Positions 16,684 to 24,304 of a stretch of 38,996 nt of DNA are shown in pieces. The stretch is from a virus: the IMG/VR virus record IMGVR_UViG_3300036770_004468, positions 1-38,996 of that record. One strand, written 5' to 3'. The position numbers and the translations under genes are program-made. The notes beneath the pieces are model-generated. The model had not been told where the DNA came from. It saw only the letters and a program-made list of their open reading frames with translations, and searched no databases. Position 1 is the stretch's first letter; each line of letters begins with the position of its first letter.

Positions 16684-18335
16684 CAATAGTCCTCCCACAC
16701 AGACCAGGGATCGCTCGAACGCCGGGACTCGTTCACTTGCTGCAATTCTTGAAGCAACGTGGCCTCCCGCACCGTATCGATCAGGCAGAGGCATACAGCA
16801 TCGCCATCGTCAGGGCTACGCCCGATTTTCTTTTGCATATCGGCTTTAGGCGCGATCTGAATTTTGCCGCCGACAGGGAACCAGCGATAGGACGCCAAGT
16901 CCTGCTCAAGCTGCGGATCATCCGGCAGCATCAGCGCGTCATCGCCCAGCTCTGGGTCGAGCGCCTCAGCGAGCCGCCAGACGAGCTCGGCCCGCTTGTT
17001 CGCGAAACCCATCCCGGACTTGAGCGCGCGGCCAGTTGCCCCGGTGGCCACGTTCACCGCCACGGACTGGACGCCTTGCTCGACGAGCGCGTCATGGGTT
17101 GAAGCACCGTAGCCGATGACATCGACATGAACCGGCGCGCTGTTGCGCCGCCACCGGATGACTTCACCGGCACCCTGATTGCCGGTCTTCACCTTGGCAC
17201 CCGGATACCGGATTAGCTCATCAACGAACCGCCCATGCCGCCGAGCGATGACGAATTTATCCCGCCCGCCGCGCGCCACATCGACGCCCAGGCTGTCCAT
17301 CGGCCCGACCTTGAACGCAGGGCCGAGCGCCCTTGCAGCTTTCCACCGAGCCATCGACGCCCGGATGTGGGCGGTCGGGATCACTTGCCATTCATCGTCC
17401 TGCATACCAGCCTCGAAGTCGCCGTAGAGCATTTGCGAGCGCAGCGGTTCAGGCAGCGCCTGAAGCTTTGCCAGATAATCCGACGCCATATAAAACGGGT
17501 TGTCCGTTACGCGCGCCGGGATGAAGGTTCGGGACATGGGCCGAATGACCAGGACACCGCGCGCCCCGCGATATTCAGCCGGGTCGAAGTCATATACGCG
17601 CTCCCCATTCCCGCTCGGGTTGGAGATCGACGAATCCCGATAGACGAAGGGCCGGCCATCGGGGAGCCAGATATCCTCGCCGCCAACGGTAGTCACCCAG
17701 CGCAGGACGCCGGGAGGGGTCGGATACATGGGGTGGCGCTTATCCAGCCAAGGGCCGAAATACGACACCACCCAACGCCCCTCGGGCCGCGTCGGCGGGT
17801 TGAACGTCATCAGGATGCGCTGGCGCACTTTCTTCGAGGACCGCAGCCAACCGCACAGGTAGCGAACCTGCGCCTCCAGCATCTCGGTCACCTCGTCGAA
17901 CACCTTCAAGTCATGCGGGCGACCTTGGAAGCGTTTCTCATCGCCGGGATTGGGGAAGCCGCCGAACTCGATCTGCCGCCCGCCGGGCAGCTTCCAGATG
18001 GCATTAGAGCCATTATAGCCGCCGCGCGATTTGAGCAGCTCCTCCAACCGATCCACAATCGCAGTCAGCTGGGCAGCTTCCCGGCGATAGATGATCGACC
18101 GTTGATGATCGACGAGCGCGAGGCCGCAGGCGAGGTCGGTCTTGCCGCCGCCCGCCGCACCGCCATAGCCAGTGACATCCGCCTCGGAGTAATAGGCTTC
18201 CGTTTGCGCGCCAGGGAGCGGGACCCAGCTCTTGCCCTTTGCAAGCAGCGCCTGAAGCTCGACGCGCTCATCAGGCGACAGGTTGGACAGCGCCACCCTC
18301 ACCTCATCGACCGAGAAGGACCGCAGCGCGGTCAC
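16683..18335 (-). CDS. terL: Terminase large subunit
   Basis: 550 residues from GTG 18335, which overlaps the small-terminase stop (GTGA); the open frame extends further upstream but only across the small-subunit gene. The ATPase domain has Walker A GGAAGGGKTDLA, Walker B with catalytic Glu in LKVFDEVTEM, and motif III-like ILMTFNPP. The C-terminal nuclease domain carries LGVDVARGGRDK (first acidic residue) and, further on, SPDDGDAVCLCL with the last acidic residues. It powers DNA packaging into the prohead and cuts the DNA. No intein or frameshift is seen. The sequence alone does not settle cos or headful packaging. Confidence 0.95.
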   Translation of the reverse strand: MTALRSFSVDEVRVALSNLSPDERVELQALLAKGKSWVPLPGAQTEAYYSEADVTGYGGAAGGGKTDLACGLALVDHQRSIIYRREAAQLTAIVDRLEELLKSRGGYNGSNAIWKLPGGRQIEFGGFPNPGDEKRFQGRPHDLKVFDEVTEMLEAQVRYLCGWLRSSKKVRQRILMTFNPPTRPEGRWVVSYFGPWLDKRHPMYPTPPGVLRWVTTVGGEDIWLPDGRPFVYRDSSISNPSGNGERVYDFDPAEYRGARGVLVIRPMSRTFIPARVTDNPFYMASDYLAKLQALPEPLRSQMLYGDFEAGMQDDEWQVIPTAHIRASMARWKAARALGPAFKVGPMDSLGVDVARGGRDKFVIARRHGRFVDELIRYPGAKVKTGNQGAGEVIRWRRNSAPVHVDVIGYGASTHDALVEQGVQSVAVNVATGATGRALKSGMGFANKRAELVWRLAEALDPELGDDALMLPDDPQLEQDLASYRWFPVGGKIQIAPKADMQKKIGRSPDDGDAVCLCLIDTVREATLLQELQQVNESRRSSDPWSVWEDY

Positions 18336-18778
18336 TGAACAGTCGGGGTCTTTCCCTTCCCCGCCCGCAACCCTTTCTCGATCAGCGCGGAGACGCGAGC
18401 GGCAACAGCCACCTCGTCCAATTCTTCCGGCTCGGCAGCATCGTGCTCGACCTTGGCGGTCGTTGCCCACCCCCCGCGCGTATTCAGGAAGAACATGATC
18501 GCGCGCAGCTCGTCCGCCCCGTTCGCCTTGGGGTTCGTTCCATTGATGAAGCGCATCAGCTTACCCACGACCATGGTCTTTGCCTCTTCAAGCCCATGCT
18601 CCAATTCGGACGCAAAATGCTTGACCAGGGTGTCGACCGAGATCGAAGGCCCGCCCTCGCCATTCTTGATCAGCTTCGCGATCAATTCATGCGGGGTCCC
18701 GATTGCCGCCATCATCTTGACCTGTTCCCGCTGGGTGTCGGTCGGCTTGAAATTCGGGATGCCGGGAGCGCGGGCCAT
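18332..18778 (-). CDS. terS: Terminase small subunit (putative)
   Basis: 148 residues from ATG 18778. The N-terminal region (QREQVKMMAAIGTPHELIAK and VDTLVKHFASELEHG) reads as a helix-turn-helix of the type used by small terminases to bind the packaging site, followed by an oligomerisation helix and an acidic/basic tail. It directly precedes and overlaps the large subunit gene by four bases. The start was chosen at M10 of the longest frame because the first nine codons overlap the previous gene. Confidence 0.8.
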   Translation of the reverse strand: MARAPGIPNFKPTDTQREQVKMMAAIGTPHELIAKLIKNGEGGPSISVDTLVKHFASELEHGLEEAKTMVVGKLMRFINGTNPKANGADELRAIMFFLNTRGGWATTAKVEHDAAEPEELDEVAVAARVSALIEKGLRAGKGKTPTVQ

Positions 18779-18782
18779 TGGC

Positions 18783-18965
18783 TTACGCCTTCCCCGAGGG
18801 CGCATAGCCCACAGCCTTGCGCGGCGCTTGCCGTTCAGCGGGAGCCGCAGGCCCCCGCTGCCCGACGATCACCTCAAGCTCATCGCCTTCCGCCAGCGCA
18901 GCCATCGCCCCCTCGCGAGCGGCGGCGACCTCCCCCAGCGTTGCCACATGAACGGTAACCTTCAC
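18783..18965 (-). CDS. Small hypothetical protein (60 aa)
   Basis: GTG start at 18965 with GAGGGG eight bases ahead, in a GTGA overlap with the previous gene. The product begins VKVTVHVATLGEVAAAREG, mixed beta and alpha, with a Pro/Ala/Arg-rich tail. Not recognised. Supported by its ribosome site, coupling and lack of any other gene here. It lies just upstream of the small terminase. Confidence 0.6.
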   Translation of the reverse strand: MKVTVHVATLGEVAAAREGAMAALAEGDELEVIVGQRGPAAPAERQAPRKAVGYAPSGKA

Positions 18966-19189
18966 TTTGAAAGCCCCTCGCTTTCGACCCGGCGAGCGCG
19001 GACGCGGGCGACCTCAGCCCCAGCCCCGAACGCCGACAGGGTTGAAAGAGCGGAGAGCCTGGCCTTGCGGATCGCCTGCTGCCGCTTCGACGCAGGACGA
19101 CCGCACACCGTCCCCGCCGCAAGGTTCCCGGCGAGGACTTCCCGCTCGACCTCCAGCGCCGCCAGTTGCGATGAGAGCGGCGCGGTCAT
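18962..19189 (-). CDS. Small hypothetical protein (75 aa)
   Basis: ATG at 19189 overlaps the previous stop (ATGA). The product is basic and Ala/Arg-rich with a probable helical N-terminus (SQLAALEVEREVLAGNLAAG) and a basic middle (RPASKRQQAIRKAR). Not recognised; nucleic-acid binding is possible from charge alone, but there is no motif. Confidence 0.55.
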   Translation of the reverse strand: MTAPLSSQLAALEVEREVLAGNLAAGTVCGRPASKRQQAIRKARLSALSTLSAFGAGAEVARVRARRVESEGLSK

Positions 19190-19878
19190 CGCGCGGCCTC
19201 GCCGTTCCCCGGCGCTGCGCCCTTGACGATGAACGCCTCGGCTTCACCCGCCATGCGCAGAATATTCGGCAAGGTGTCGCCGCGCGCCTTGAGCAAAGCG
19301 ATGACCAACCGCTCGCGCAGCTGCGAACCGAGGACAGACTGCCCCCGATAGGAGCACCCGACAGGGTCGCCCTTTTCCGGCTCGCCTTCAGCCGCCCAGA
19401 GACGCCACATGGGCTTGACGTGCGCCGCAGAGCCGGCAGGATCAGCGACTGTCAGCAATTCGATTGCCCCCCGCGTCCATGCGAGCAGCGCCCCAACCTG
19501 GAACCCAGCCTCGGCAAGCCGAGCATTGAACGTATCCTCGGGCAGGGCGGGAACCATCCCCGCAAATTCTCGAATTTCCGGGCTTGCCCGAACTTCACCA
19601 GGGATGGGATCTCGGAAGCAGGGATAGCACACCCAGAAATCATCGGGGTTGAGGAGCCGAGCATCCAGCAGATCGCTTCGCAGCGGGGGACAGTCGCCGC
19701 GAACCGCGATGACCCCTTTCTTGATCGAGGCCCACACGATAGCGCGGTGCATGTTTTCCGCTTCCGACGCGAGGGCGGTGGTCTCGCCCTTGAACGCCCC
19801 AGCCTCGAATCGCAGGTGCACCGACTTACCCGACTCGCTAGGAGTGGCGACGACCGTCACATCAACCTTGTTTTGCAT
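19186..19878 (-). CDS. Hypothetical protein (230 aa) downstream of the methyltransferase
   Basis: The start at ATG 19878 is preferred (AAGGAA ahead; the frame overlaps the methyltransferase end by 17 bases). Mixed alpha/beta protein starting MQNKVDVTVVATPSESGKSV, with a pair of cysteines in WVCYPCF (a possible metal or redox site) and a C-terminal helical region. The GESGKS-like ESGKS is not followed by a P-loop fold pattern and is probably chance. Coupling to the methyltransferase and to the pre-terminase genes suggests mid-to-late expression. Function unknown. Confidence 0.7.
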   Translation of the reverse strand: MQNKVDVTVVATPSESGKSVHLRFEAGAFKGETTALASEAENMHRAIVWASIKKGVIAVRGDCPPLRSDLLDARLLNPDDFWVCYPCFRDPIPGEVRASPEIREFAGMVPALPEDTFNARLAEAGFQVGALLAWTRGAIELLTVADPAGSAAHVKPMWRLWAAEGEPEKGDPVGCSYRGQSVLGSQLRERLVIALLKARGDTLPNILRMAGEAEAFIVKGAAPGNGEAAR

Positions 19879-21289
19879 TACCCGTTCCTTTGCGTTCAGC
19901 CTTGATAGCGTCGAAGGTCCGGCCATCCCCCTCCAACGTTGCCGCCTTCCCCGTGAAGGCTTGCCAGCGTTCGACCGCGACATCGACGTAGCGCGGATCC
20001 AGCTCCACAGCCAAGACCGAGCGCGCAGTCATCTCGCCCGCGATGATCGTTGTTCCCGAGCCGGAAAACGGCTCATAGACGAACTCGCCCGGCGCGGTGT
20101 TGTTCTCGATTGGACGCCGCATCGCTTCGACCGGCTTTTGCGTCCCATGCCCAGTGTCGTTCTTGAGATGCTCGATGAACCACACGGTGGTCTGCTTGCG
20201 GCCACCGCGCCAGCGCGCGGTCGCCCCTTTCTTCACGGCATAGATCGCGGTCGAATGCTCCTCGGCGAACCGACCATCGGGATCGTTCGATTGCCAGCCA
20301 TCATCCTCGCCGTCGCGCACGGCATACAGCGCAGGCTCATGCTGCCAATGGAAATTGCCGCGCCCGATTGCCATCCGGGTCTTGACCCAGATGATCTGCG
20401 CGCGAGGGACGAGGCGGACAGCTTCCAGCGACTTAGCGACCGCGACCGAGTGCAGACCGCCATGCCAGACATAAGCGACATTGCCGGGGAACAGCGCCCA
20501 GGCTTCCGTCCAGTCCGCCTTATCATCGTTCTGCACCTTGCCGACCGCGCGCGTTGCCGAGCCGGCAACGACCTTGCCCGACGACTTGTGCCGCGTGACA
20601 CCCGCCGCATCCTTCCCGGTTTCGTTCCGCCACGCCGGATCATAGTTGACCCCATAAGGCGGGTCCGTTGCCATCAGGTTAGGCCGATGGCCGTTCAGGA
20701 CGCGCTCAACATCGGTCGCGACCGTTGACGAACCGCACAGCAGGCGATGCGAGCCGAGCAGCCACAGGTCACCTGCTACCGAGACAGCGTCATCAGGGAG
20801 GGGAGGGGCGGCATCGGGGTCGGTCAGCCCCTCTGTGGGGCTTGCAAGCAGGTCCGCAAGCGAATCGGGATCGAACCCCAGAACGCCCAGGTCGAAGTCA
20901 GCCGCCGCGAGCGCGGCGACTTCCTGACCCAGCAGGGACAGGTCCCACCCGGCATTTAGCGCGAGCTGGTTATCGGCGATGATGTAGGCGCGACGTTCAT
21001 CGGGGGACAGGCCGGACAGGTCGATGGTCGGCAGCTTGCCACGCGGCAGCGGTTCCCGCTTCCCCGGACCAGGCACATCCTCGCCCGCAGCCCACATCTC
21101 CATTGCTGCTTGGCGACGACCATGCCCGAAGATCAGGCCATCAGCATCCACGCCAAGCGGAGTGTTGAACCCGAACTGACGAAAGGACGCCTTGAGTTGT
21201 TCGATCTGTTCTTTCGAATGGGTGCGAGCGTTCGCGGCATATGGGACGAGGTCCGACGCCTCCCGCATTTCGATTGCCAAGCCGCTCAA
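19862..21289 (-). CDS. ParB-like nuclease-fold / DNA amino-methyltransferase fusion
   Basis: 475 residues with a TTG start at 21289 (ATG 21268 is an alternative). Residues 1-115 form a ParB/sulfiredoxin-like domain (VPYAANARTHSKEQIEQLKA, then FGHGRRQAAMEMW). The rest is a DNA methyltransferase with catalytic motif ATDPPYGVNY early and the S-adenosylmethionine motif EPFSGSGTTI late, so the order is the beta class, which acts on adenine N6 or cytosine N4. Such fusions are widespread in phages and may protect DNA from restriction or mark it for packaging. No partner endonuclease is present. It is the first gene after the promoter-bearing gap at 21290-21606. Confidence 0.92.
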   Translation of the reverse strand: MSGLAIEMREASDLVPYAANARTHSKEQIEQLKASFRQFGFNTPLGVDADGLIFGHGRRQAAMEMWAAGEDVPGPGKREPLPRGKLPTIDLSGLSPDERRAYIIADNQLALNAGWDLSLLGQEVAALAAADFDLGVLGFDPDSLADLLASPTEGLTDPDAAPPLPDDAVSVAGDLWLLGSHRLLCGSSTVATDVERVLNGHRPNLMATDPPYGVNYDPAWRNETGKDAAGVTRHKSSGKVVAGSATRAVGKVQNDDKADWTEAWALFPGNVAYVWHGGLHSVAVAKSLEAVRLVPRAQIIWVKTRMAIGRGNFHWQHEPALYAVRDGEDDGWQSNDPDGRFAEEHSTAIYAVKKGATARWRGGRKQTTVWFIEHLKNDTGHGTQKPVEAMRRPIENNTAPGEFVYEPFSGSGTTIIAGEMTARSVLAVELDPRYVDVAVERWQAFTGKAATLEGDGRTFDAIKAERKGTGNAKQG

Positions 21290-21501
21290 GATTGCCCCGC
21301 AGATTTTATAGGTCCGATACTCGGCAGGGAGCCTACACCAGTTGCAGGCGAGGCGCTAGGGGGGCGGCGACCACCACAGACGCCACCCCCGGCACGAACG
21401 CGGACGCTCCCAACGGGGAAGGAAACGACCGGCACCGTCGATAGCAGCGCAGGTATCGCGAGGCTAGAGCAAAAGCACCGCCCGACTTTCTCGCGCGCGC
21501 G

Positions 21502-21530
21502 GTTATAGTATTCCCCCCTCTATGGGTCAC
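21502..21530 (-). promoter_or_regulatory. Sigma70-type promoter candidate (leftward)
   Basis: Reading the minus strand: -35 GTGACC (21530-21525), 17-base spacer, -10 TATAAC (21507-21502). This matches the consensus at 4/6 and 5/6 with ideal spacing. It would start transcription near 21495, about 200 bases ahead of the methyltransferase. The -35 lies in the left arm of the dyad at 21524-21558. Confidence 0.6.
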
Positions 21531-21558
21531 CGGCCCGCGCCAGCGGGACCGGCGACCC
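21524..21558. promoter_or_regulatory. Dyad overlapping a promoter -35 (operator or terminator-like)
   Basis: Arms 21524-21538 and 21543-21558 pair at 14 positions with one mismatch and one bulge around a gcca loop. No T-run follows in either direction, so a classic terminator is unlikely; an operator or RNA hairpin between two tandem promoters fits better. Confidence 0.55.
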
Positions 21559-21562
21559 CGGT

Positions 21563-21590
21563 AGGGTATGGGGAAACGCGAAACCGTCAA
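21563..21590 (-). promoter_or_regulatory. Sigma70-type promoter candidate (leftward, upstream)
   Basis: Minus strand: -35 TTGACG (21590-21585), 16-base spacer, -10 TACCCT (21568-21563). The -35 is near consensus, the -10 is 3/6. It lies 17 bases beyond the stop of the preceding gene, so the late transcript could start afresh here. Confidence 0.45.
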
Positions 21591-21606
21591 CCCCTTTTAA
21601 CAGGCA

Positions 21607-21960
21607 TCAGGATACCCGCCCAACCGGCGAGGACTCGGCGCTTAACGCGCCGGCCCCCGCCTTGGTCTGGCCCAGCACCACCGACACCGAAGGGCGAGTG
21701 CGACGACGACCGCCGGGGCGCGAGCCGGGACGCTTGTGCCTTTCACAGCGCCGGTTGAGCGAGTGCATCGACAGCGAGGTTCGCACGACGACCGGAGCCT
21801 CGCAGCGCGGGCAGAATGTCACCCAGACCAGCAGCGACGTCCAAGACCCGTCTTGCCGTTGATGCGGCTCGATTGCCGACAGCCGGTATTTCTGACCGTC
21901 ATAGGTCAGCACCGTTTCGAGCGGCGGGACCGTGTCGAACACATGAACCGGCTCGCTCAC
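21607..21960 (-). CDS. Small zinc-finger-like protein
   Basis: 117 residues from GTG 21960 (GTGA overlap with the previous stop). The N-terminal half is beta-rich (TVLTYDGQKYRLSAIEPHQ); then CPRCEAP and a later CERHKRPG give a likely CxxC...CxxH metal site. The C-terminus is Arg/Ser/Gly-rich. Last gene before the control region. A DNA- or RNA-binding role is possible but unproven. Confidence 0.65.
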   Translation of the reverse strand: MSEPVHVFDTVPPLETVLTYDGQKYRLSAIEPHQRQDGSWTSLLVWVTFCPRCEAPVVVRTSLSMHSLNRRCERHKRPGSRPGGRRRTRPSVSVVLGQTKAGAGALSAESSPVGRVS

Positions 21961-22283
21961 TTCGACACCCGCTCGGCCAGCAGACGGCGACGATCCGGCG
22001 AGGTGACTTGCACCCCGTTGAACCGGCGAGCGGCGCGATACGACCGCCCCTCCCATTGGAACAGCGCCACACGGCGCGAGGGCATGGCAGCGAGGGCCGC
22101 GTCGGCAGCGGCGAGCAGGGCATCGGACATTGCGGGAAGCTCCTTGAAATGTGCAGGGAGAGGATGACGCCGGGCCAGATCGGGCGCAGCATCGTGGAAG
22201 TCGCGGTCAACCCGCGTCCCATCTTCGAGGACGCGCGCCAGGAACGGCAGGCCCGCGTCGCCTTCGACAATAACGTCGCGCAT
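21957..22283 (-). CDS. Hypothetical protein (108 aa)
   Basis: ATG 22283 is coupled to the preceding stop as TGATG. The product begins MRDVIVEGDAGLPFLARVLE, includes RDFHDAAPDLARRHPLP, and ends with a basic stretch with FQWEGRSYRAARRFNG. Not recognised. No signal peptide or membrane segment. Confidence 0.65.
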   Translation of the reverse strand: MRDVIVEGDAGLPFLARVLEDGTRVDRDFHDAAPDLARRHPLPAHFKELPAMSDALLAAADAALAAMPSRRVALFQWEGRSYRAARRFNGVQVTSPDRRRLLAERVSK

Positions 22284-22561
22284 CACCACCACCCCGCCCG
22301 CTCACCGACCGCGCCCAGCACCGTGATGCAACCGATCAGCAACAGACAGCCGCCCATGCACCACGCCCCGACGAGCTCGAACTTGCGGCCCTCCTGCTGC
22401 ACGACGATCCACCGAGCGCGCGCCGCATCAGCGTCGACGCGCAGACGCTCCCCAACCCGACCGAGGCGCTCGACCTCGGCCAGCGAGGGCGACAGCGGCA
22501 AAGGCGCGGACTCGCTGAGCCATTGCGCTCCGGGATCGCCTCCCACTTCATTGACGTCCAT
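22283..22561 (-). CDS. Single-span membrane protein (92 aa), C-terminal anchor
   Basis: Starts at ATG 22561 with a G-rich upstream stretch. An acidic helical N-terminal two thirds precedes one hydrophobic span (AWCMGGCLLLIGCITVLGAV, about residues 66-85). This looks like a tail-anchored protein with the soluble domain probably in the cytoplasm. It lies among replication-operon small genes, so a membrane-targeted host-interaction role is possible; no function is recognised. Confidence 0.6.
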   Translation of the reverse strand: MDVNEVGGDPGAQWLSESAPLPLSPSLAEVERLGRVGERLRVDADAARARWIVVQQEGRKFELVGAWCMGGCLLLIGCITVLGAVGERAGWW

Positions 22562-22573
22562 TTTCCCGCCCCT

Positions 22574-22816
22574 TCAATGAACAGCGTGACGGCTGGCGGA
22601 CGCGGCGGGATAGCCCGGCACAACCGCGTCGAGCGGTCGCACCCGGAGCCACGCCGCCTCGGCATCGGCCAAGGCTTCGAGCGCCGCGACAGGATCATCG
22701 GCCCCCGGCAATTCGCGCAACAGCCGATCCCGCGTCGCCAGCGTGAGCGCGCACCGGAACAAGCAGGACGAACAGCCGGCACCGCAGCCCGGCACGGCAC
22801 GGACAAGCCCGGTCAT
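22574..22816 (-). CDS. Small Cys-cluster protein (80 aa)
   Basis: ATG 22816 overlaps the stop of the 36-residue membrane gene (ATGA). Near the N-terminus four cysteines lie at 11, 15, 18 and 22 (CGAGCSSCLFRC), spacing CX3CX2CX3C, able to bind zinc or an iron-sulphur cluster. The rest is helical (LLRELPGADDPVAALEALAD). A longer in-frame reading upstream is rejected because it would overlap the well-supported small membrane gene. Function unknown. Confidence 0.6.
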   Translation of the reverse strand: MTGLVRAVPGCGAGCSSCLFRCALTLATRDRLLRELPGADDPVAALEALADAEAAWLRVRPLDAVVPGYPAASASRHAVH

Positions 22817-22923
22817 GGCAGCACCCCCAGCACCTGGAACACAGCCAGCGACGCAACGCCGACGAGAGCCGACGCCATGCCCAGCACGGCGCTGAGCGCA
22901 AACGAAATAATCAACCTCTTCAC
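22813..22923 (-). CDS. Very small membrane protein (36 aa)
   Basis: GTG 22923 is preceded by AAGGAG at seven bases, one of the better ribosome sites in the window. The product begins VKRLIISFALSAVLGMASAL and stays hydrophobic to the end, a single membrane span with a positively charged N-terminus. It overlaps the next start by four bases (ATGA). The strong ribosome site and coupling argue it is a true gene. Function unknown. Confidence 0.65.
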   Translation of the reverse strand: MKRLIISFALSAVLGMASALVGVASLAVFQVLGVLP

Positions 22924-22941
22924 CCCGTCTCTCCTTACCTT

Positions 22942-22977
22942 CCGCACCTTTCCGCACTTGCGGTGCGGAAAGTGCGG
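22942..22977. repeat. Nested dyad with repeated tccgcac units
   Basis: Arms 22942-22957 and 22963-22977 pair over 15 positions with one bulged base around ttgcg. Each arm itself contains the unit ccgcac twice, so the block has direct and inverted copies of a 6-9 base unit. It lies just after the helicase stop (22997) and before the small membrane gene. No T-run follows. It could be an RNA processing hairpin, protein-binding site or part of an origin. Confidence 0.6.
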
Positions 22978-22996
22978 ACCCGTTGAAAACGCTCGC

Positions 22997-24304
22997 TTAT
23001 TCTTCCGCCGGATCGATGAACCGCCCACGCACGACGCACGGCTTGACCTCCGACTTGCCGACCATCCGATCCTCGATCCGAATGATGTCGTTCTCAAGCC
23101 AGGCAGCGAGCATGGTGACGAGCTTGACCTTGCCTTCACACTTCGCAACGGCGCGATTGGGTCCGCGCTCGAGCGGAATGTCGAGCAGATCGGCGACCAC
23201 AAACCCGACCCATTTAGGCGACGCCGAATGCGCCCGGCACTCTTCCGGCCCCGCCGCTTCGATCTGTTCCTGCACCCAGCGCAGCTGCTTGGCTGAGAAC
23301 CCGCCCCACACGCTGGGCGGCACGAACCGGGTCAGGGTCGCGACCTGATCCTCGGGACCGGGACAGCCGATGTCGGCATTACCAAGCCCGACTCCGACCA
23401 GCTTGAACCAGTCCAGCTGGCCGGCAGGCGGAGCGCGGTTATTCTTGCCATCCGCCATCGAGATGTAGGAGCGGCGCTCGCGGCGCGGGACGCCACAGGC
23501 GTCCGCTTGCTCGCCGTCCATCTTGTTGATCACCAAGGCCGAGCGACATGCGTTGATCAGCGACGACGCGCCGCGCGCATCCAGCACAGTCGCCTCGCGG
23601 CCCTCAATTTTCTTGATGTGGTGGGCGAGGCTAATCGAGCAATTCGCTTCCGCAGCGATCTCCGCCCATTTCTTCGCGACCTCGTCGATCATCCCGTTAT
23701 CGTTCTCGGGGACGCCATGACTTGAGACGAAGGGATCGATGTCGAGGTGATCGATCTGCCGCGCCTTCAATTCGGCGATCAGCGCTTTCACATTCGGGGT
23801 GTAGATCGCGAACCCACCCTCCTCGGTGCGACCAGCGAGCCGCAGGATCTGCGGGGAATAGTCGCCCTCGCCCGGCGCATTGCGGACAGCGGAATCGAGG
23901 AACAGCCGCTCGCCCAGATCTTGAGGCTGGACACCGTAGTGGAGCGCGAACGCCGAATACATCCGCTCCAGATGCAGGCGCTTGTCCTCCAGGTTCCAGA
24001 GCCACACCCGATGCGGGCCATTCCACACCCGCTGCCGGAAGCGTTCGACCCCGGTGACCATGCAGAGCGCGCGCGCCATGAGGTAGGTCGACTTACCCGC
24101 CGCGCCCGGCGCGATCAGCGCCGACAGGTGGCCGCGCTGCAATTCATAGCCGTAGAGGAATTGCTGCCGGGGCAGCGTTTCGGGAGGGCGAGGGACAAAG
24201 GGCGTCGCCCGGATCTTGACCGCCTCCTCTTGCCCCGGAAAGGGGACCAACACCGCGCCGCCTTCGATTGCCGAGCGCCCGTCGCCATTGAACTCGCCTG
24301 CCAT
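22997..24304 (-). CDS. RepA-like hexameric replicative helicase (AAA/RecA-fold ATPase)
   Basis: 435 residues from ATG 24304, overlapping the primase stop (TGATG). Walker A is IAPGAAGKSTYLMA, a WLWNLED element follows, Walker B is HLDIDPFVSSHG, and SLAHHIKKIEGREA provides the sensor histidines of RepA/RSF1010-type helicases. A C-terminal winged-helix-like domain is plausible (WVGFVVADLLDIPLE). It would unwind DNA at the fork and pair with the adjacent primase. No phage DNA polymerase is found, so it likely recruits host polymerase. Confidence 0.85.
   Translation of the reverse strand: MAGEFNGDGRSAIEGGAVLVPFPGQEEAVKIRATPFVPRPPETLPRQQFLYGYELQRGHLSALIAPGAAGKSTYLMARALCMVTGVERFRQRVWNGPHRVWLWNLEDKRLHLERMYSAFALHYGVQPQDLGERLFLDSAVRNAPGEGDYSPQILRLAGRTEEGGFAIYTPNVKALIAELKARQIDHLDIDPFVSSHGVPENDNGMIDEVAKKWAEIAAEANCSISLAHHIKKIEGREATVLDARGASSLINACRSALVINKMDGEQADACGVPRRERRSYISMADGKNNRAPPAGQLDWFKLVGVGLGNADIGCPGPEDQVATLTRFVPPSVWGGFSAKQLRWVQEQIEAAGPEECRAHSASPKWVGFVVADLLDIPLERGPNRAVAKCEGKVKLVTMLAAWLENDIIRIEDRMVGKSEVKPCVVRGRFIDPAEE

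Larger units (their letters stand above)
21290..21606. other. 317-bp non-coding control region before the methyltransferase/late operon
   Basis: I see no convincing gene here on either strand. It holds two promoter candidates reading left (21563-21590 and 21502-21530), a dyad (21524-21558), and a third weak -10-like TATAAA at 21310-21305 only about 16 bases before the TTG start of the methyltransferase. This is the largest gap in the leftward gene set, and it separates replication-type from late genes. Confidence 0.7.

Noticed and set aside
21239-21250. gttcgcggcat match to the early control region
   Set aside because: It lies inside the methyltransferase coding frame (translated as part of AANART) and is only 11 bases; probably chance.
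21333-21590. 85-codon minus ORF in the control region
   Set aside because: Arg/Pro-rich, no ribosome site, and it would cover both promoter candidates.
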